A program made the translations under genes and the position numbers. A stretch of 64,000 nucleotides of DNA from Halalkalicoccus subterraneus (lineage in GTDB: Archaea; Halobacteriota; Halobacteria; Halobacteriales; Halalkalicoccaceae): positions 1 to 64,000 of the forward strand of contig NZ_RDQG01000006.1 in NCBI RefSeq assembly GCF_003697815.1. The letters are read 5' to 3'. Under the pieces are notes generated by a model, which was not told the DNA's origin, did not search any database, and was given only the letters and a program-made list of their open reading frames with translations. Shown one piece after another: positions 34,916 through 43,507 of the stretch. The first letter of the stretch is position 1, and the number at the start of each line of letters is the position of its first letter.

Positions 34916-36286
34916 TCAGAGGACGAGCAGCGCCGCACTCACGACGGCAAGAACGTAGCCCGAGAGCACGGCCGCGTATTTGGCGAACAGCCGCCAGTCG
35001 AATCCGCGAATCGAGAGGATCCCGCAGAAGAGGAAGCCGAGCCAGAGGTTCGACAGCCCCGCACCGTACATCACGGCCACCAGCGAGTTGAGGAGGTCGG
35101 CCCCACCGCCGACCAGCCCGGGACCGATGATCACCCAGACGGCGGCGGGGTCGGGGATCGCGAGCCCCAACCCGAAGGAGGCAACCAGCGGGGCGAGTTC
35201 GGTTGTTCCGAGCGCAGCGCCGATCGGCTCGTAGAGTTCCGCCCCCGAGAGCAGCGCGAAGACGACCGCATAGAGCATAAAGGGAATCGCGACGTGGTTG
35301 GCCCACCGGGTCGCGTGGGTGGTCTTCGAGCGGAACGCCATCGGGCGCGTGTGAACGAGCAGCCCGAGGATCATCAGACAGAACAGCAACCACAGGAGTG
35401 TCAGCGCCCCGCCGGTCGCGAAGTGGATCCCCGCCGAGCCGATCCCGATGACCACTGCGACCCCGGAGATGAGCCGGGACTGTTCGAGTCGGTCGGCCGC
35501 CGTGTACTCGGAACGTGTCGGTAGCGTGTAGTGATCGAGCGTTGAGCGGATCGATCCCTCTAGAAGCGAACCACTGGCCAGTTCTCGGCGGTCCGCCTCG
35601 TCGTCTGGCGCGAGACCGACCAGCACCAGCGGCAAGGTCACGATCAGCAGCAGGCTCGGGACGAGGTTCGCCGGCGCGAGGACGAACCCGGTCATTCCTA
35701 TCGCTCCCGTCGAGTCGGCGAAGACGCCGGTCATCTCGGCCAGCGCCGTATCGGCCATCAGCAACGCTCCCGGGCTGGTAAGCCCCTGATTGGCGAGGAC
35801 AAGCGAGAGCAAGCCGGCCGTCAGCACCGCGGGGTAGTGGACCGCGACGCCCTCCTCGCGTGCGCGTCGGCAGAGTCGCCGGCCGATCAGCACACCGCCG
35901 ACGAGCCCGAGCGCCCAGTTGATCCAGCCGAACGCGAGCGCGATAGCGCCCGTGGCGTAGACGATCGCGGGCTGGCTCGTCGGAACGAGCGCGGCGAGGT
36001 GATCGAACAGCGCGCCGACCGGTGGGGACTCGACGACGGTCGCCGAGAGCACCCAAAAGAGGATCAGCGCCATCTGCAGGGCAAATAAGTCATAAAACCC
36101 CGTCGTGAACAGTTCGAGCTGGTCGAGCGGGGCGAAATACGGGATCGTGACGACGAGCGCGATCAGCGCGAGTACCACCGAGAGCGCGAGCGATTCGGGG
36201 AAGAAGCGTCCGAAGAACGGCACGAACTCTTCCGTTTCGTCGGACGCGCCGGCGTCAGCGTCGGCGTCTGTATGTCGTGTTGCCAT
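34916..36286 (-). CDS. AtoE-like short-chain fatty acid carrier (second copy)
   Basis: A 456-residue membrane protein with about ten hydrophobic helices, belonging to the AtoE/TIGR00366 group of predicted short-chain fatty acid transporters. Segments such as FGWINWALGLVGG and the Gln in LANQGLTSPGALL correspond to FHWGMVLVVGG and HQGLSGASYLL in the paralogue just upstream. ATG 36286 is chosen because GAGGTGATC precedes it at the correct distance; a GTG three codons earlier is less likely. It follows the first copy by 10 nt. Confidence 0.82.
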   Translation of the reverse strand: MATRHTDADADAGASDETEEFVPFFGRFFPESLALSVVLALIALVVTIPYFAPLDQLELFTTGFYDLFALQMALILFWVLSATVVESPPVGALFDHLAALVPTSQPAIVYATGAIALAFGWINWALGLVGGVLIGRRLCRRAREEGVAVHYPAVLTAGLLSLVLANQGLTSPGALLMADTALAEMTGVFADSTGAIGMTGFVLAPANLVPSLLLIVTLPLVLVGLAPDDEADRRELASGSLLEGSIRSTLDHYTLPTRSEYTAADRLEQSRLISGVAVVIGIGSAGIHFATGGALTLLWLLFCLMILGLLVHTRPMAFRSKTTHATRWANHVAIPFMLYAVVFALLSGAELYEPIGAALGTTELAPLVASFGLGLAIPDPAAVWVIIGPGLVGGGADLLNSLVAVMYGAGLSNLWLGFLFCGILSIRGFDWRLFAKYAAVLSGYVLAVVSAALLVL

Positions 36287-36296
36287 TTCGATCACC

Positions 36297-37712
36297 TCAG
36301 AGGACTCCGAATCCCATCAGCAGCGTTCCGATCCCGAAGACGATTCCACTGAAGACGAACAGCACGGCCACGTACCCCATCATGTCCCTGATCGAGAGGC
36401 CGGCGATCCCAAGGACCGGTATCGCCCAGAACGGCTGGATCATGTTGGTCCACTGATCGCCCATCGCGAACGCGATCATCATCGTCTCGACGTCGGTTCC
36501 GGGGATGTTCTGGGTCGCGTTCACCAGCAGTTCGCCGGTGACGGTCCACTGTCCGCCTCCGGAGGGGACGAAGAAGTTGACGGTGCCCGCCGAGAGAAAG
36601 ACGAGCAGATACCACGTCGTCTCGGTGGCGTAGTTGGCAGCGGTCGAGGCGATCAGCTCGGCCAGCCCCGACGCGGCCATGATCCCCATGATTCCGCCGT
36701 AGAACTGGAACTGAATGATCACCTGGCTGGCCCCCTCGATGGCCTCGCGCAGGACCTCGTAGTAGCTCCGAAAGGACATGTGAAAGACGAACCCGAGCGC
36801 GAGCATCGCGGAGATGAAGAGATTGATGTTGATGACCTCGGTAAACGGCGAGGTCGCAAACAGGTAGCCGAGATACACCCACATCAACAGCCCGGTCCCC
36901 ACACAGAGGAGCTTGCTGTCGACGAGCGCGTCCTTGAGTGCCGACGTCCCCTCCCGGTGTGGATCGACCGCTTGTCCACCGTCGGTCGCGATGTCGGCGT
37001 CGGCAGAGCGTAGCTTCTCCGCCGGAATGGTCATCAGATCCTTGTCGGGCGCCATCAGTGGCATGAGCACGAGCGTCACCAGGACGATCGCGCCGATGAC
37101 CACGAGGTTCGCGGTCGTGAACATGGTCGCTGAGACCGGGATCACCCCGATCGAGTCCTCAAGGAAGTGCCCCGGTGTCGCACTCAACAGATACGAGGCC
37201 CCCGAAAGCCCCTGATGCCACGGCAGTAGGCCGGCGTAGGCGGTCGCCACCAGCAGGGGGTAGTGGATCTCGACGCTCTTGCGGTCCATCGCGATCCCCA
37301 CCTCGCGGGCGAAGATCCCACCCACGACCAGGACCATCCCCCAGTGGAACAGCCCGACCAGCTGGCCGACGACCGCCGTCACCAGAATCGCCTGGCGTTG
37401 CGAGCTCGGGATCGTCGCGAGTCGACCCAATACCCGCTTGACCGGCGGCGAGTCGGCAAGCGCCCAGCCGGTCAGCAGCGCGAGCGAGGCCTGCATCGAG
37501 AACGTGATGACGTACCAGAACCCCTCGCCCCATTGGGCCGTGACCTCGGCGGGGCCGCTTGGCGTCAGCCAGACGGCCAGCCCCATCGTCACGAACGTCA
37601 GAAGCACCGCGAAAATGAACGCGTCGGGCAGGTATCGCTGGACCACCCGGCTGGCACCGGCACCCAACGCGGTAAAGGAGTTACTTATCGAGTTACGGAT
37701 ACGTCCACTCAT
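36297..37712 (-). CDS. AtoE-like short-chain fatty acid carrier (first copy)
   Basis: A 471-residue permease of the AtoE/TIGR00366 family, with about eleven helices. Family motifs include GLFHWGMVLVVGG, LPWHQGLSGASYLL, FVPSGGGQW and GDQWTNMIQPFWAIP; the last two are the best conserved parts of the family. Bacterial AtoE is linked to acetoacetate/short-chain fatty acid use. It is clearly homologous to the second copy but keeps the family motifs better, so the other copy has diverged more. A possible promoter TTTAATTG lies near 37820, giving a leader of about 80-100 nt. Confidence 0.85.
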   Translation of the reverse strand: MSGRIRNSISNSFTALGAGASRVVQRYLPDAFIFAVLLTFVTMGLAVWLTPSGPAEVTAQWGEGFWYVITFSMQASLALLTGWALADSPPVKRVLGRLATIPSSQRQAILVTAVVGQLVGLFHWGMVLVVGGIFAREVGIAMDRKSVEIHYPLLVATAYAGLLPWHQGLSGASYLLSATPGHFLEDSIGVIPVSATMFTTANLVVIGAIVLVTLVLMPLMAPDKDLMTIPAEKLRSADADIATDGGQAVDPHREGTSALKDALVDSKLLCVGTGLLMWVYLGYLFATSPFTEVININLFISAMLALGFVFHMSFRSYYEVLREAIEGASQVIIQFQFYGGIMGIMAASGLAELIASTAANYATETTWYLLVFLSAGTVNFFVPSGGGQWTVTGELLVNATQNIPGTDVETMMIAFAMGDQWTNMIQPFWAIPVLGIAGLSIRDMMGYVAVLFVFSGIVFGIGTLLMGFGVL

Positions 37713-37856
37713 CTGATCCCATTCCGACTTCGTAGTACGCCTCGAGCACGCTCACCGTCGTTTCTCGGACAGTGTGCCTCAGTAACACTCATACTCGGAA
37801 ATACGTCTCGACTACCGACAATTAAAGACCATGCTTGCGCCATGACGGTCAGCTGA

Positions 37857-38873
37857 TCAAACGGTCGAGCGCTCGGCGCCAAGCTCCGCGAGTAACTGTC
37901 CGAGCTGGATCCGGTCGCTGGTGCCCTCGGTCAGGTCCATGTCGATCTCGCCCGCGCGTCGGTGGATGTCGACGAGCTCGTCCCCGCCGTACCGGGAGCG
38001 CGAGACGCTCAGGACGTCCGCCAGGACCTCGCCACCGTCGTAACCCTCGTCGATCAGGAGTTCGTCGAGGAGTTTTCGGGCATCGATGAACTCGCCCTTT
38101 TCGGCGTTGACGAGCATGTCCTCGACCCGGTCGTCGATTCCGACCTCGCCGAGCGCCTCGTAGGCCGCCTCCATCGTGATCTCCTCGTCGGCCTCCGCGA
38201 CGGTCTGGGCGCCCAACACGGCTTTCCGGAGGTCACCATCGGCGTAGCTCGCGACGTACTCGATGCCCTCGGCGTCGTACTCGATACCCTCTCGCTCGGC
38301 GATCCGTTCGAGTATTCCGACGGTTTCGTCGGTCGTCGGCGCGCGTACGGGGACGGGGAAACACCGCGAGACGATGGGCGCGATCAGCGCCGAGGGCTGG
38401 CGAGTCGTGATGACGAACTGGGCGGCCTCGTGGTGCTGTTCCATCACCCTCCTCAGTGCCTGCTGGAAATCCTCGCGGATCGCTTCTGCGTTGTCGAGCA
38501 GGATCGTCTTGTAATCGCCCGAGACGGGCGGGTAGCTCGCCGACTCCTTCAGGACGTGGTTGATCAGGCCGGCCTTCGAGGTCCCGCGGCGGCGTTTGGG
38601 CGTGATAAACGGGGAAAATCGGGGATCCTCGGAGAGTTCCTTTTTCGTCATCGAGAAGAAGTCGGCGACGTTGATCTCGACCAGATCGTTCTCCGAGTCG
38701 TGGGCTTCACGCGCGAGCGCCCGGACGGCGGCGGTCTTGCCGGCACCCTTTGGGCCGTAGAGCGCGAGGTTGATGGGCTCCTCGCTCGCCCGCGTGAGGT
38801 ACTCCCTGATTCCCTCTTGTGGAAGCTCCGCGAGCGTCGGGGCGTTCGTTTCGGTCCACAGCGGCGCGTCCAT
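37857..38873 (-). CDS. rfcC: Clamp loader small subunit RfcC
   Basis: A 338-residue AAA+ subunit of replication factor C, which opens and loads PCNA. Walker A is GPKGAGKT (40-47). Walker B reads ILLDNAE, with Asp-Asn in place of the usual Asp-Glu. The arginine-finger motif is SRC. The altered Walker B is typical of the haloarchaeal RfcC-type second small subunit. The collar domain is C-terminal. ATG 38873 is chosen; the 39-codon upstream extension is basic and unlike RFC. The downstream AT-rich spacer (37713-37856) contains the carrier promoter. Confidence 0.92.
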   Translation of the reverse strand: MDAPLWTETNAPTLAELPQEGIREYLTRASEEPINLALYGPKGAGKTAAVRALAREAHDSENDLVEINVADFFSMTKKELSEDPRFSPFITPKRRRGTSKAGLINHVLKESASYPPVSGDYKTILLDNAEAIREDFQQALRRVMEQHHEAAQFVITTRQPSALIAPIVSRCFPVPVRAPTTDETVGILERIAEREGIEYDAEGIEYVASYADGDLRKAVLGAQTVAEADEEITMEAAYEALGEVGIDDRVEDMLVNAEKGEFIDARKLLDELLIDEGYDGGEVLADVLSVSRSRYGGDELVDIHRRAGEIDMDLTEGTSDRIQLGQLLAELGAERSTV

Positions 38874-38949
38874 TACCGACCCTTCTCGTGGCGCGGATAC
38901 AAAGGCGTCGCTCCGCGGTCGGCCGTCGCCGCAGCGTCGTACGTCGAAC

Positions 38950-39132
38950 CTACGTCTCCGTGCGCCACGCTTCGAGACACTCCTCGTCACAGAAATGCAG
39001 TGCCGACTCGTAGCCCGGTTCGTCGTCTATTGTTACCCACTCCATCGGGTCGAGGGGTTCACCGCAGTGCTCGCAGAACTCCCGCGTGGTCTCGTTGCTC
39101 GGGTTCGGCGTCGTATCGCTCGGCTCCTCCAT
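38950..39132 (-). CDS. Small zinc-finger protein
   Basis: A 60-residue acidic protein with CEHCG (C20, C23) and HFCDEEC (C48, C52), giving a Cys4 zinc site of the treble-clef/TRASH-like type often seen in haloarchaeal small proteins (a DUF7576-like family as I recall, unverified). It lies between the TrmB regulator (22-nt gap) and rfcC on the same strand. A role in protein or nucleic acid binding is probable but unspecified. Confidence 0.8.
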   Translation of the reverse strand: MEEPSDTTPNPSNETTREFCEHCGEPLDPMEWVTIDDEPGYESALHFCDEECLEAWRTET

Positions 39133-39154
39133 ACACTCGATTGGTGCGTGCCCC

Positions 39155-39958
39155 TCAAAACGACAGGGGATCGGCGGCCTCCCAGCGCGGGGCGAATTCC
39201 TCGTGGATCTCGGCGGCGAAGGCGGGGTCCTTCAGGTCGATAACCGAGAACACCTCGCCCGGTCGAAGGGGGTTCGATACCTGTAGAACCACTTCGACGC
39301 CGTCGACGAGGTTGAACGTCCCGTCGAGCCCCTCGGTCGTGCGCACCGAGAACGAGGGGTACTCCGAGAGTCGAGCCCGGTAGCGCTCGCCGACGCTTTC
39401 GGGAAGCGTCTCGACGACGTCCGGCGTCATCAGCACCGAGACGTCGACGCCCCGGTCGACGGCGGCTTCGAGGCGCTCGGTCACTACGTCACCTATCTCG
39501 TCGAAATCAAACTGCGGCGAGCGGTTCGCGACCACCATGACGATGCTCTCGTCGGCGGCCGAAAGCCGTTCGAGCAGGAGTTCGAGGGTCTCCGTGTCGC
39601 CGACGGCCGCGGTCCAGAACTGCTCCTCGATGGGCTCTGCGGTTTCCAGTTCCTCGCTCAGCGTTTCGACGATCTCTTCGTAGCGCCCGAGGGTCTCACG
39701 GGCCTCGCGGCGCTTGTCCTCCAGCAAGCGTTCGAGGGCGGTATCGGGCTCGACCGCCACGTACTTCTTGGGTCGGCTCGCCGTCTGGCTCCGGATCAGG
39801 TTGTGGCCCTCGATGCTGTTCAGCACGTCGTAGATCCTCCCCATGGGGACGTCGCTGGCACGCGACAACTCTTTTGCCGTTGTCGATCCCATATGTAACA
39901 GCGACCGGTAGACACGCGCCTCGTACTCCGAGAGACCGAGGTCCCTGAGACTAGCCAT
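39155..39958 (-). CDS. TrmB-family transcriptional regulator
   Basis: A 267-residue regulator with an N-terminal winged helix (LGLSEYEARVYRSLLHMGSTTAKELSRASDVPMGRIYDVL, about 7-48), a coiled helix (70-105) and the TrmB effector-binding domain. In Halobacterium and Pyrococcus, TrmB proteins sense sugars and control central metabolism. Which sugar or genes apply here is unknown. TTTATAAAC on the minus strand, about 26 nt before the ATG, is a strong TATA box and indicates its own leaderless promoter. Confidence 0.9.
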   Translation of the reverse strand: MASLRDLGLSEYEARVYRSLLHMGSTTAKELSRASDVPMGRIYDVLNSIEGHNLIRSQTASRPKKYVAVEPDTALERLLEDKRREARETLGRYEEIVETLSEELETAEPIEEQFWTAAVGDTETLELLLERLSAADESIVMVVANRSPQFDFDEIGDVVTERLEAAVDRGVDVSVLMTPDVVETLPESVGERYRARLSEYPSFSVRTTEGLDGTFNLVDGVEVVLQVSNPLRPGEVFSVIDLKDPAFAAEIHEEFAPRWEAADPLSF

Positions 39959-39979
39959 ACACTATACTACGGTTCACTA

Positions 39980-39988
39980 TTTATAAAC
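39980..39988 (-). promoter_or_regulatory. TATA box of the TrmB gene
   Basis: GTTTATAAA read on the minus strand, about 26 nt before the ATG at 39958. Confidence 0.65.
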
Positions 39989-40007
39989 AAACCGGCCGTT
40001 GTTATTG

Positions 40008-41606
40008 CTACTCGGCCGCGAAGAGCTCCGATACCGCGCGTTCGAGTTCGGCGGGACTGCTCGCCGGCTCCGCTTGTCTCCCGTTGACGCTCGCGAGGGC
40101 CCCCTTGTGGTCGACGTCGGGGACGATCACGGCCTCGTGGTCGGCGATCCGCAGGGCAGCCCGATGAAGGTCCGAACCGGCCGGTTCACCCACCCGAATC
40201 ACGAGCGGGCCGTCGACCAGTCGCGAGACGGCCGTCCCATAGGCGGCGAGTTCCGGGCCCAATCGATCGCTCGCACCCGCGTACGCCGCGAGCGCCTCGC
40301 GGGCGACCGTACGATATCGGTCTTCCCCCGTGAGGATCGCGAGATCGAGCAGGCCGTCGGCGAGTTCGGCGGTGGCGTCGAGCGGGTAGAGCGGATGGGA
40401 GAGCAGTCCAGCCCCCTCGCTTTGTCCGTCCTGGAACCGGCCGTCTTCGACTTGGAGTTCCCCGATCGTGTGGTCGGCGACCGCCCGGGCCCTTGCCAAT
40501 GCATTCTCGTCGCCCAGTACTTCCCGGGCCGTCGTCAGCGCCTGGAGGACACGAGCCTGATCGCTCAGGACGGTGTGATCGCCGTCGGCACAGTGGGCGA
40601 CGCAGCCCCCGTCGATCAGTTCGTCGAGAGTCGAGAGAACTCGCTCCGAGAACCGTTTCGCCTCCGCGTCATCGGTGTACGCGTAGTACGTCAACAGCGC
40701 GTCGACTGCGAGCGCGTTCGGGCCGGCGTACACGGTCGTATCGACCGGGGGATCGGTCCGGTCTTCGGGCGCGCCGTACGAATCATCGGGACCCGGTGCC
40801 TGGCTCGCGGCGACGGCTTCGCCGGTCCAGAGCGTCGTTGTCAGGTATTCGACAGTGCGGCCGGCGGTCTCCCTGTACTCTTCCTCGCCGGTCGCGAGAT
40901 AGGCGTTCGCGAAGGCCCTGCACAGCGCCGCGTTCTCGTCGGCGAGCTTCTCGTGGGCGATGTCGCTCCAGTCGCGGTTCGCGGCGTACCTGAAAAAGCC
41001 CCCCTCGTAATCGTCGTAGAGATGGGTCCGGATCGCGTCGAGGCTCCGGCGCGCGGACTGGCGGTCGCGTTTCAGCGCGAACTCGATCGTTCGGGGCAGG
41101 GGGAACTTGGGAGCCTCCCCCCAGCCGCCGTACTGCTCGTCGAAACTCGCTTCGAGTTGCCCGGCGAACTGGCCCTCGATCCCCGTATCGAGAGCTCCCG
41201 TCGGCGGGTCGGTCTCGCGGAGCGAGCGCGGAATCCGGCCCGGATCCTCCCGGTCCGTCCAGACCTCCCGAACGCGTTCGAGGACGCTCCGGAGTCCCTC
41301 GACGCCGAGCGCGGTCGCACCGGTGAGGATCTTCCCGTCGGGGGTACAGAAGACAATCGAGGGGAACCCGCCCATGTTGTACCGGTCACGAACGCGCGGT
41401 CTGCGGTCGACGTCGACCTTGATCGGGACGAACTCCGCGAGGTTGGCCCGGATCTGGGGGTTCTCGAAGGTCGTCTCCTCCATCTCGGTACACTCCACAC
41501 ACCACGTCGCCGAGAGGAAGAGTAGGGCCGGTACGTCCCGCTCGCGGGCGCTCGCGAGCCCCTCTTCCCACGAAAACCAGTCGATCGAACCGGCCGAATC
41601 GTTCAT
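40008..41606 (-). CDS. Thioredoxin-domain protein, DUF255/YyaL family
   Basis: A 532-residue protein. The N-terminal thioredoxin-like domain (about 5-125) has the redox pair C36-V-E-C39 and the cis-proline region MGGFPSIVF. The rest is an alpha/alpha toroid like that of glycoside hydrolases and epimerases (GGWGEAPKFPLP, YEGGFFRYA). It is shorter than the usual 650-750 residues of the family. The catalytic role of the family is unclear. The ATG at 41606 is preferred; a CCTTAACG element lies about 26 nt before it. Confidence 0.85.
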   Translation of the reverse strand: MNDSAGSIDWFSWEEGLASARERDVPALLFLSATWCVECTEMEETTFENPQIRANLAEFVPIKVDVDRRPRVRDRYNMGGFPSIVFCTPDGKILTGATALGVEGLRSVLERVREVWTDREDPGRIPRSLRETDPPTGALDTGIEGQFAGQLEASFDEQYGGWGEAPKFPLPRTIEFALKRDRQSARRSLDAIRTHLYDDYEGGFFRYAANRDWSDIAHEKLADENAALCRAFANAYLATGEEEYRETAGRTVEYLTTTLWTGEAVAASQAPGPDDSYGAPEDRTDPPVDTTVYAGPNALAVDALLTYYAYTDDAEAKRFSERVLSTLDELIDGGCVAHCADGDHTVLSDQARVLQALTTAREVLGDENALARARAVADHTIGELQVEDGRFQDGQSEGAGLLSHPLYPLDATAELADGLLDLAILTGEDRYRTVAREALAAYAGASDRLGPELAAYGTAVSRLVDGPLVIRVGEPAGSDLHRAALRIADHEAVIVPDVDHKGALASVNGRQAEPASSPAELERAVSELFAAE

Positions 41607-41731
41607 ACGCTCCGGTAGCGGCGGCACGCGTTAAGGCCCTCCGATCACCGGTCCGGTGGGGTAAACATCGTTTTCAATCGACAAATCGATATATTGATGT
41701 GCGTACGCGCGCAGGCTCTTGCAAGGGATAT

Positions 41732-41953
41732 ATGCATATCTACAGCGTCACTCGACGGGACGGAACGCTCTCGTCGATCACCGTCGCGGACCCCGACGGT
41801 CGAACCGCTTCTTTCGCCGTTGAGAACGGCAAAAGCGGGCGGACGCTGGCACACACCCCGAAAATTTCGGACGCGTGGTGCCGCGAAGCGTGGGCGTTCG
41901 CGAACGTCATGATCGCGACGGAACTGGAGACGGCCTGCTCGGCGAGCGCCTGA
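41732..41953 (+). CDS. Small conserved-type haloarchaeal protein
   Basis: A 73-residue protein with a beta-rich start (MHIYSVTRRDGTLSSITVADPDGRTASFAVENG) followed by a helical end with two cysteines. The chosen ATG gives a typical start; the 11-codon upstream extension is basic. A GATATATTG element lies about 40 nt upstream. No family is recognised and no function can be given. fxsA follows after 51 nt. Confidence 0.6.
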   Translation: MHIYSVTRRDGTLSSITVADPDGRTASFAVENGKSGRTLAHTPKISDAWCREAWAFANVMIATELETACSASA

Positions 41954-42004
41954 GTGCTCAGAACAATGTAAAGCGTTTTGGGCGCGCGCCCGGTAGAGGG
42001 ACGT

Positions 42005-42493
42005 ATGTGGAAGCGCCTGCTGGCGGTGTTGCTGATCGTCCCCCTCGTCGACGCGATCTTCCTGATCGTGGTCGCCGATTGGCTCTCGTGGCCAGTGACG
42101 GTGCTGCTCGTCGTGCTGACGGCGCTGTTGGGAACGCTGTTCGTCCGCGCGGAGGGCCGACACACCGTCCGGCGCTTCCAGCGGGCACTCTCCGAGGGCC
42201 GGGCGCCGACCGACGAGTTGCTCGACGGCGGCTTTCTGATCGCGGCGGGCGCACTGTTGCTCACGCCCGGACTCGTCACGGACGCCATCGGTTTCCTGTT
42301 CGTGCTGCCGCCGAGCCGCTACGCCCTGCGGGGGCTCGTAAAGCGATACGTGGTCCGCCCCTATCTCGAGAAAAAAACGGGCGGGTTCGTCAGCGGGGCC
42401 GTCTACACGAACGGTTTTCCCGACGCCGAGGACGACGACACCGTCGACATCGGCTCGGACAGTTACGACGTCCACGAGGGCGAGGGATCGTAG
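42005..42493 (+). CDS. fxsA: FxsA-family membrane protein
   Basis: A 162-residue protein with three or four membrane helices and the FxsA core: VPLVDAIFLIVVADWLSWP ... ALLGTLFVRAEGR ... DGGFLIAAGALLLTPGLVTDAIGFLFVLPPSR. The C-terminal 50 residues are acidic and soluble. In E. coli FxsA over-production relieves phage T7 exclusion by the F plasmid, but the cellular role is unknown. It lies just upstream of tRNA-Ile on the same strand, with the tRNA promoter in between. Confidence 0.9.
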   Translation: MWKRLLAVLLIVPLVDAIFLIVVADWLSWPVTVLLVVLTALLGTLFVRAEGRHTVRRFQRALSEGRAPTDELLDGGFLIAAGALLLTPGLVTDAIGFLFVLPPSRYALRGLVKRYVVRPYLEKKTGGFVSGAVYTNGFPDAEDDDTVDIGSDSYDVHEGEGS

Positions 42494-42504
42494 GAAAGAG
42501 AAAC

Positions 42505-42512
42505 CCTTAAAC
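42505..42512 (+). promoter_or_regulatory. TATA-like element of tRNA-Ile
   Basis: CCTTAAAC about 34 nt before the mature tRNA 5' end. Confidence 0.5.
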
Positions 42513-42541
42513 AGCACACCGGAATACGTACAGGTGCGTTC

Positions 42542-42615
42542 GGGCCGATAGCTCAGTCAGGTTGAGCGCTCGGCTGATAACCGGGAGGTCCGCGGTTCAA
42601 ATCCGTGTCGGCCCA
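42542..42615 (+). tRNA. tRNA-Ile (anticodon GAT)
   Basis: A complete cloverleaf: acceptor stem GGGCCGA/TCGGCCC with discriminator A, D-arm GCTC/GAGC, anticodon stem CTCGG/CCGGG enclosing CTGATAA with GAT at 34-36, and T-arm CGCGG/CCGTG around TTCAAAT. There is no intron and CCA is not encoded. The last 22 nt are repeated exactly downstream at 42687-42708. Confidence 0.95.
42594..42615 (+). repeat. tRNA-Ile 3' end, first copy of a 22-nt direct repeat
   Basis: This is the T-loop to discriminator segment of the tRNA. It is identical to 42687-42708, 71 nt away, and the shared 12-nt core TTCAAATCCGTG also occurs inverted at 42649-42660. Confidence 0.85.
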
Positions 42616-42648
42616 CTGTCTCTGTCACTCGACAGGGCGGTTACGCCG

Positions 42649-42660
42649 CACGGATTTGAA
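42649..42660 (-). repeat. Inverted 12-nt copy of the tRNA-Ile T-arm core
   Basis: CACGGATTTGAA is the exact reverse complement of the core TTCAAATCCGTG found in both direct copies. With the second direct copy it can form a 12-bp stem. Confidence 0.7.
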
Positions 42661-42686
42661 TCAGGGAGCAGTTCGTCTGCGACCGT

Positions 42687-42708
42687 GGTTCAAATCCGTG
42701 TCGGCCCA
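42687..42708 (+). repeat. Second copy of the tRNA-Ile 3' end (possible attachment-site remnant)
   Basis: An exact 22-nt duplicate of the tRNA 3' end, outside any gene. Duplicated tRNA 3' ends are the usual product of integrase-mediated insertion into a tRNA gene. Here no integrase or element remains; the spacer is only 71 nt. Confidence 0.6.
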
Positions 42709-42824
42709 TCCCGATCCCACCGGCCGACGGCCGAGGGGAAATCCGGGATCATGCCTCCCCAGCCACCCAATCTTTCGTGGTTTCGTTCACCAACAGCGTC
42801 CGACTTCGCGTCTAGTAGTTGTGT

Positions 42825-43469
42825 TCATTCCGAGCGAGCAGGTGCACCGTCTCGACAGCACGGGATAAGCGACTCCATCGCCCGTCTCTGATCGTCAAAC
42901 GACATACTTGCCGGTACCGACCCGCCGCTCGTGGCGGAACCAGTCGTCCCGTTCCTCGCCGCCTCCGCGGGTGTGTATGGAAGGTGGACGAACCCCGCCG
43001 GGAGGTTGGTGTGGTGGCGGACGGTGTAGAGCGCGCGATTACAACAGTGCGTTCCGGCGGTGTTCGATACCCGGGCGGGGATCCCCGCTTCGAGGAGGGT
43101 CTCGACACAGTCGACGACCGGGACGTTCGCGAAGTACGCGTCGGGTCCCTCGGGGACGATCCGCTCGTCGTGTGGCGTCGATCCTGCGTTGTCGGAGGTC
43201 GCGCCGGCGTCGGCGACGTTGATCGCGACGCGTTCGACACTGATCGCGCTCCGACCGGCGGCGAGCCCCGCCGAAAGCACTCTATCGGGACGCACCTCGT
43301 CGATCGCATCGAGGAGTTCGTTCTCGACACGCGCGAACTCGACGGGCAGGACGCGTCCGACCACGTCTTCTCCGTCGACCGTCTCCCCGTTGAAGTGGGT
43401 TGCGAGGCGCTCGCTAGGGTTGGTTTCGTGCTCGGCGAAGGGTTCGTAACCGGTCAGAAGCACCGTCAT
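42825..43469 (-). CDS. pcp: Pyrrolidone-carboxylate (pyroglutamyl) peptidase
   Basis: A 214-residue cysteine peptidase that removes N-terminal pyroglutamate from peptides. The catalytic triad is E79 (SVERVAINV), C143 (SNTAGTHCCN) and H162 (FVHLPYTP), with the opening GYEPF motif. The length is normal. It converges on tRNA-Ile across a gene-free 209-nt segment that holds the tRNA 3'-end duplication, so it sits beside a possible integration site. Confidence 0.93.
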   Translation of the reverse strand: MTVLLTGYEPFAEHETNPSERLATHFNGETVDGEDVVGRVLPVEFARVENELLDAIDEVRPDRVLSAGLAAGRSAISVERVAINVADAGATSDNAGSTPHDERIVPEGPDAYFANVPVVDCVETLLEAGIPARVSNTAGTHCCNRALYTVRHHTNLPAGFVHLPYTPAEAARNGTTGSATSGGSVPASMSFDDQRRAMESLIPCCRDGAPARSE

Positions 43470-43507
43470 GCTCCCCGGGACGGATCAGGGGGTGATGGTG
43501 CTTGCGA

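Noticed and set aside
42616-42824. Possible second tRNA gene after tRNA-Ile
   Set aside because: Only the T-arm and acceptor 3' half are present. There is no 5' acceptor half, D-arm or anticodon arm, so it is a partial duplicate and not a gene.
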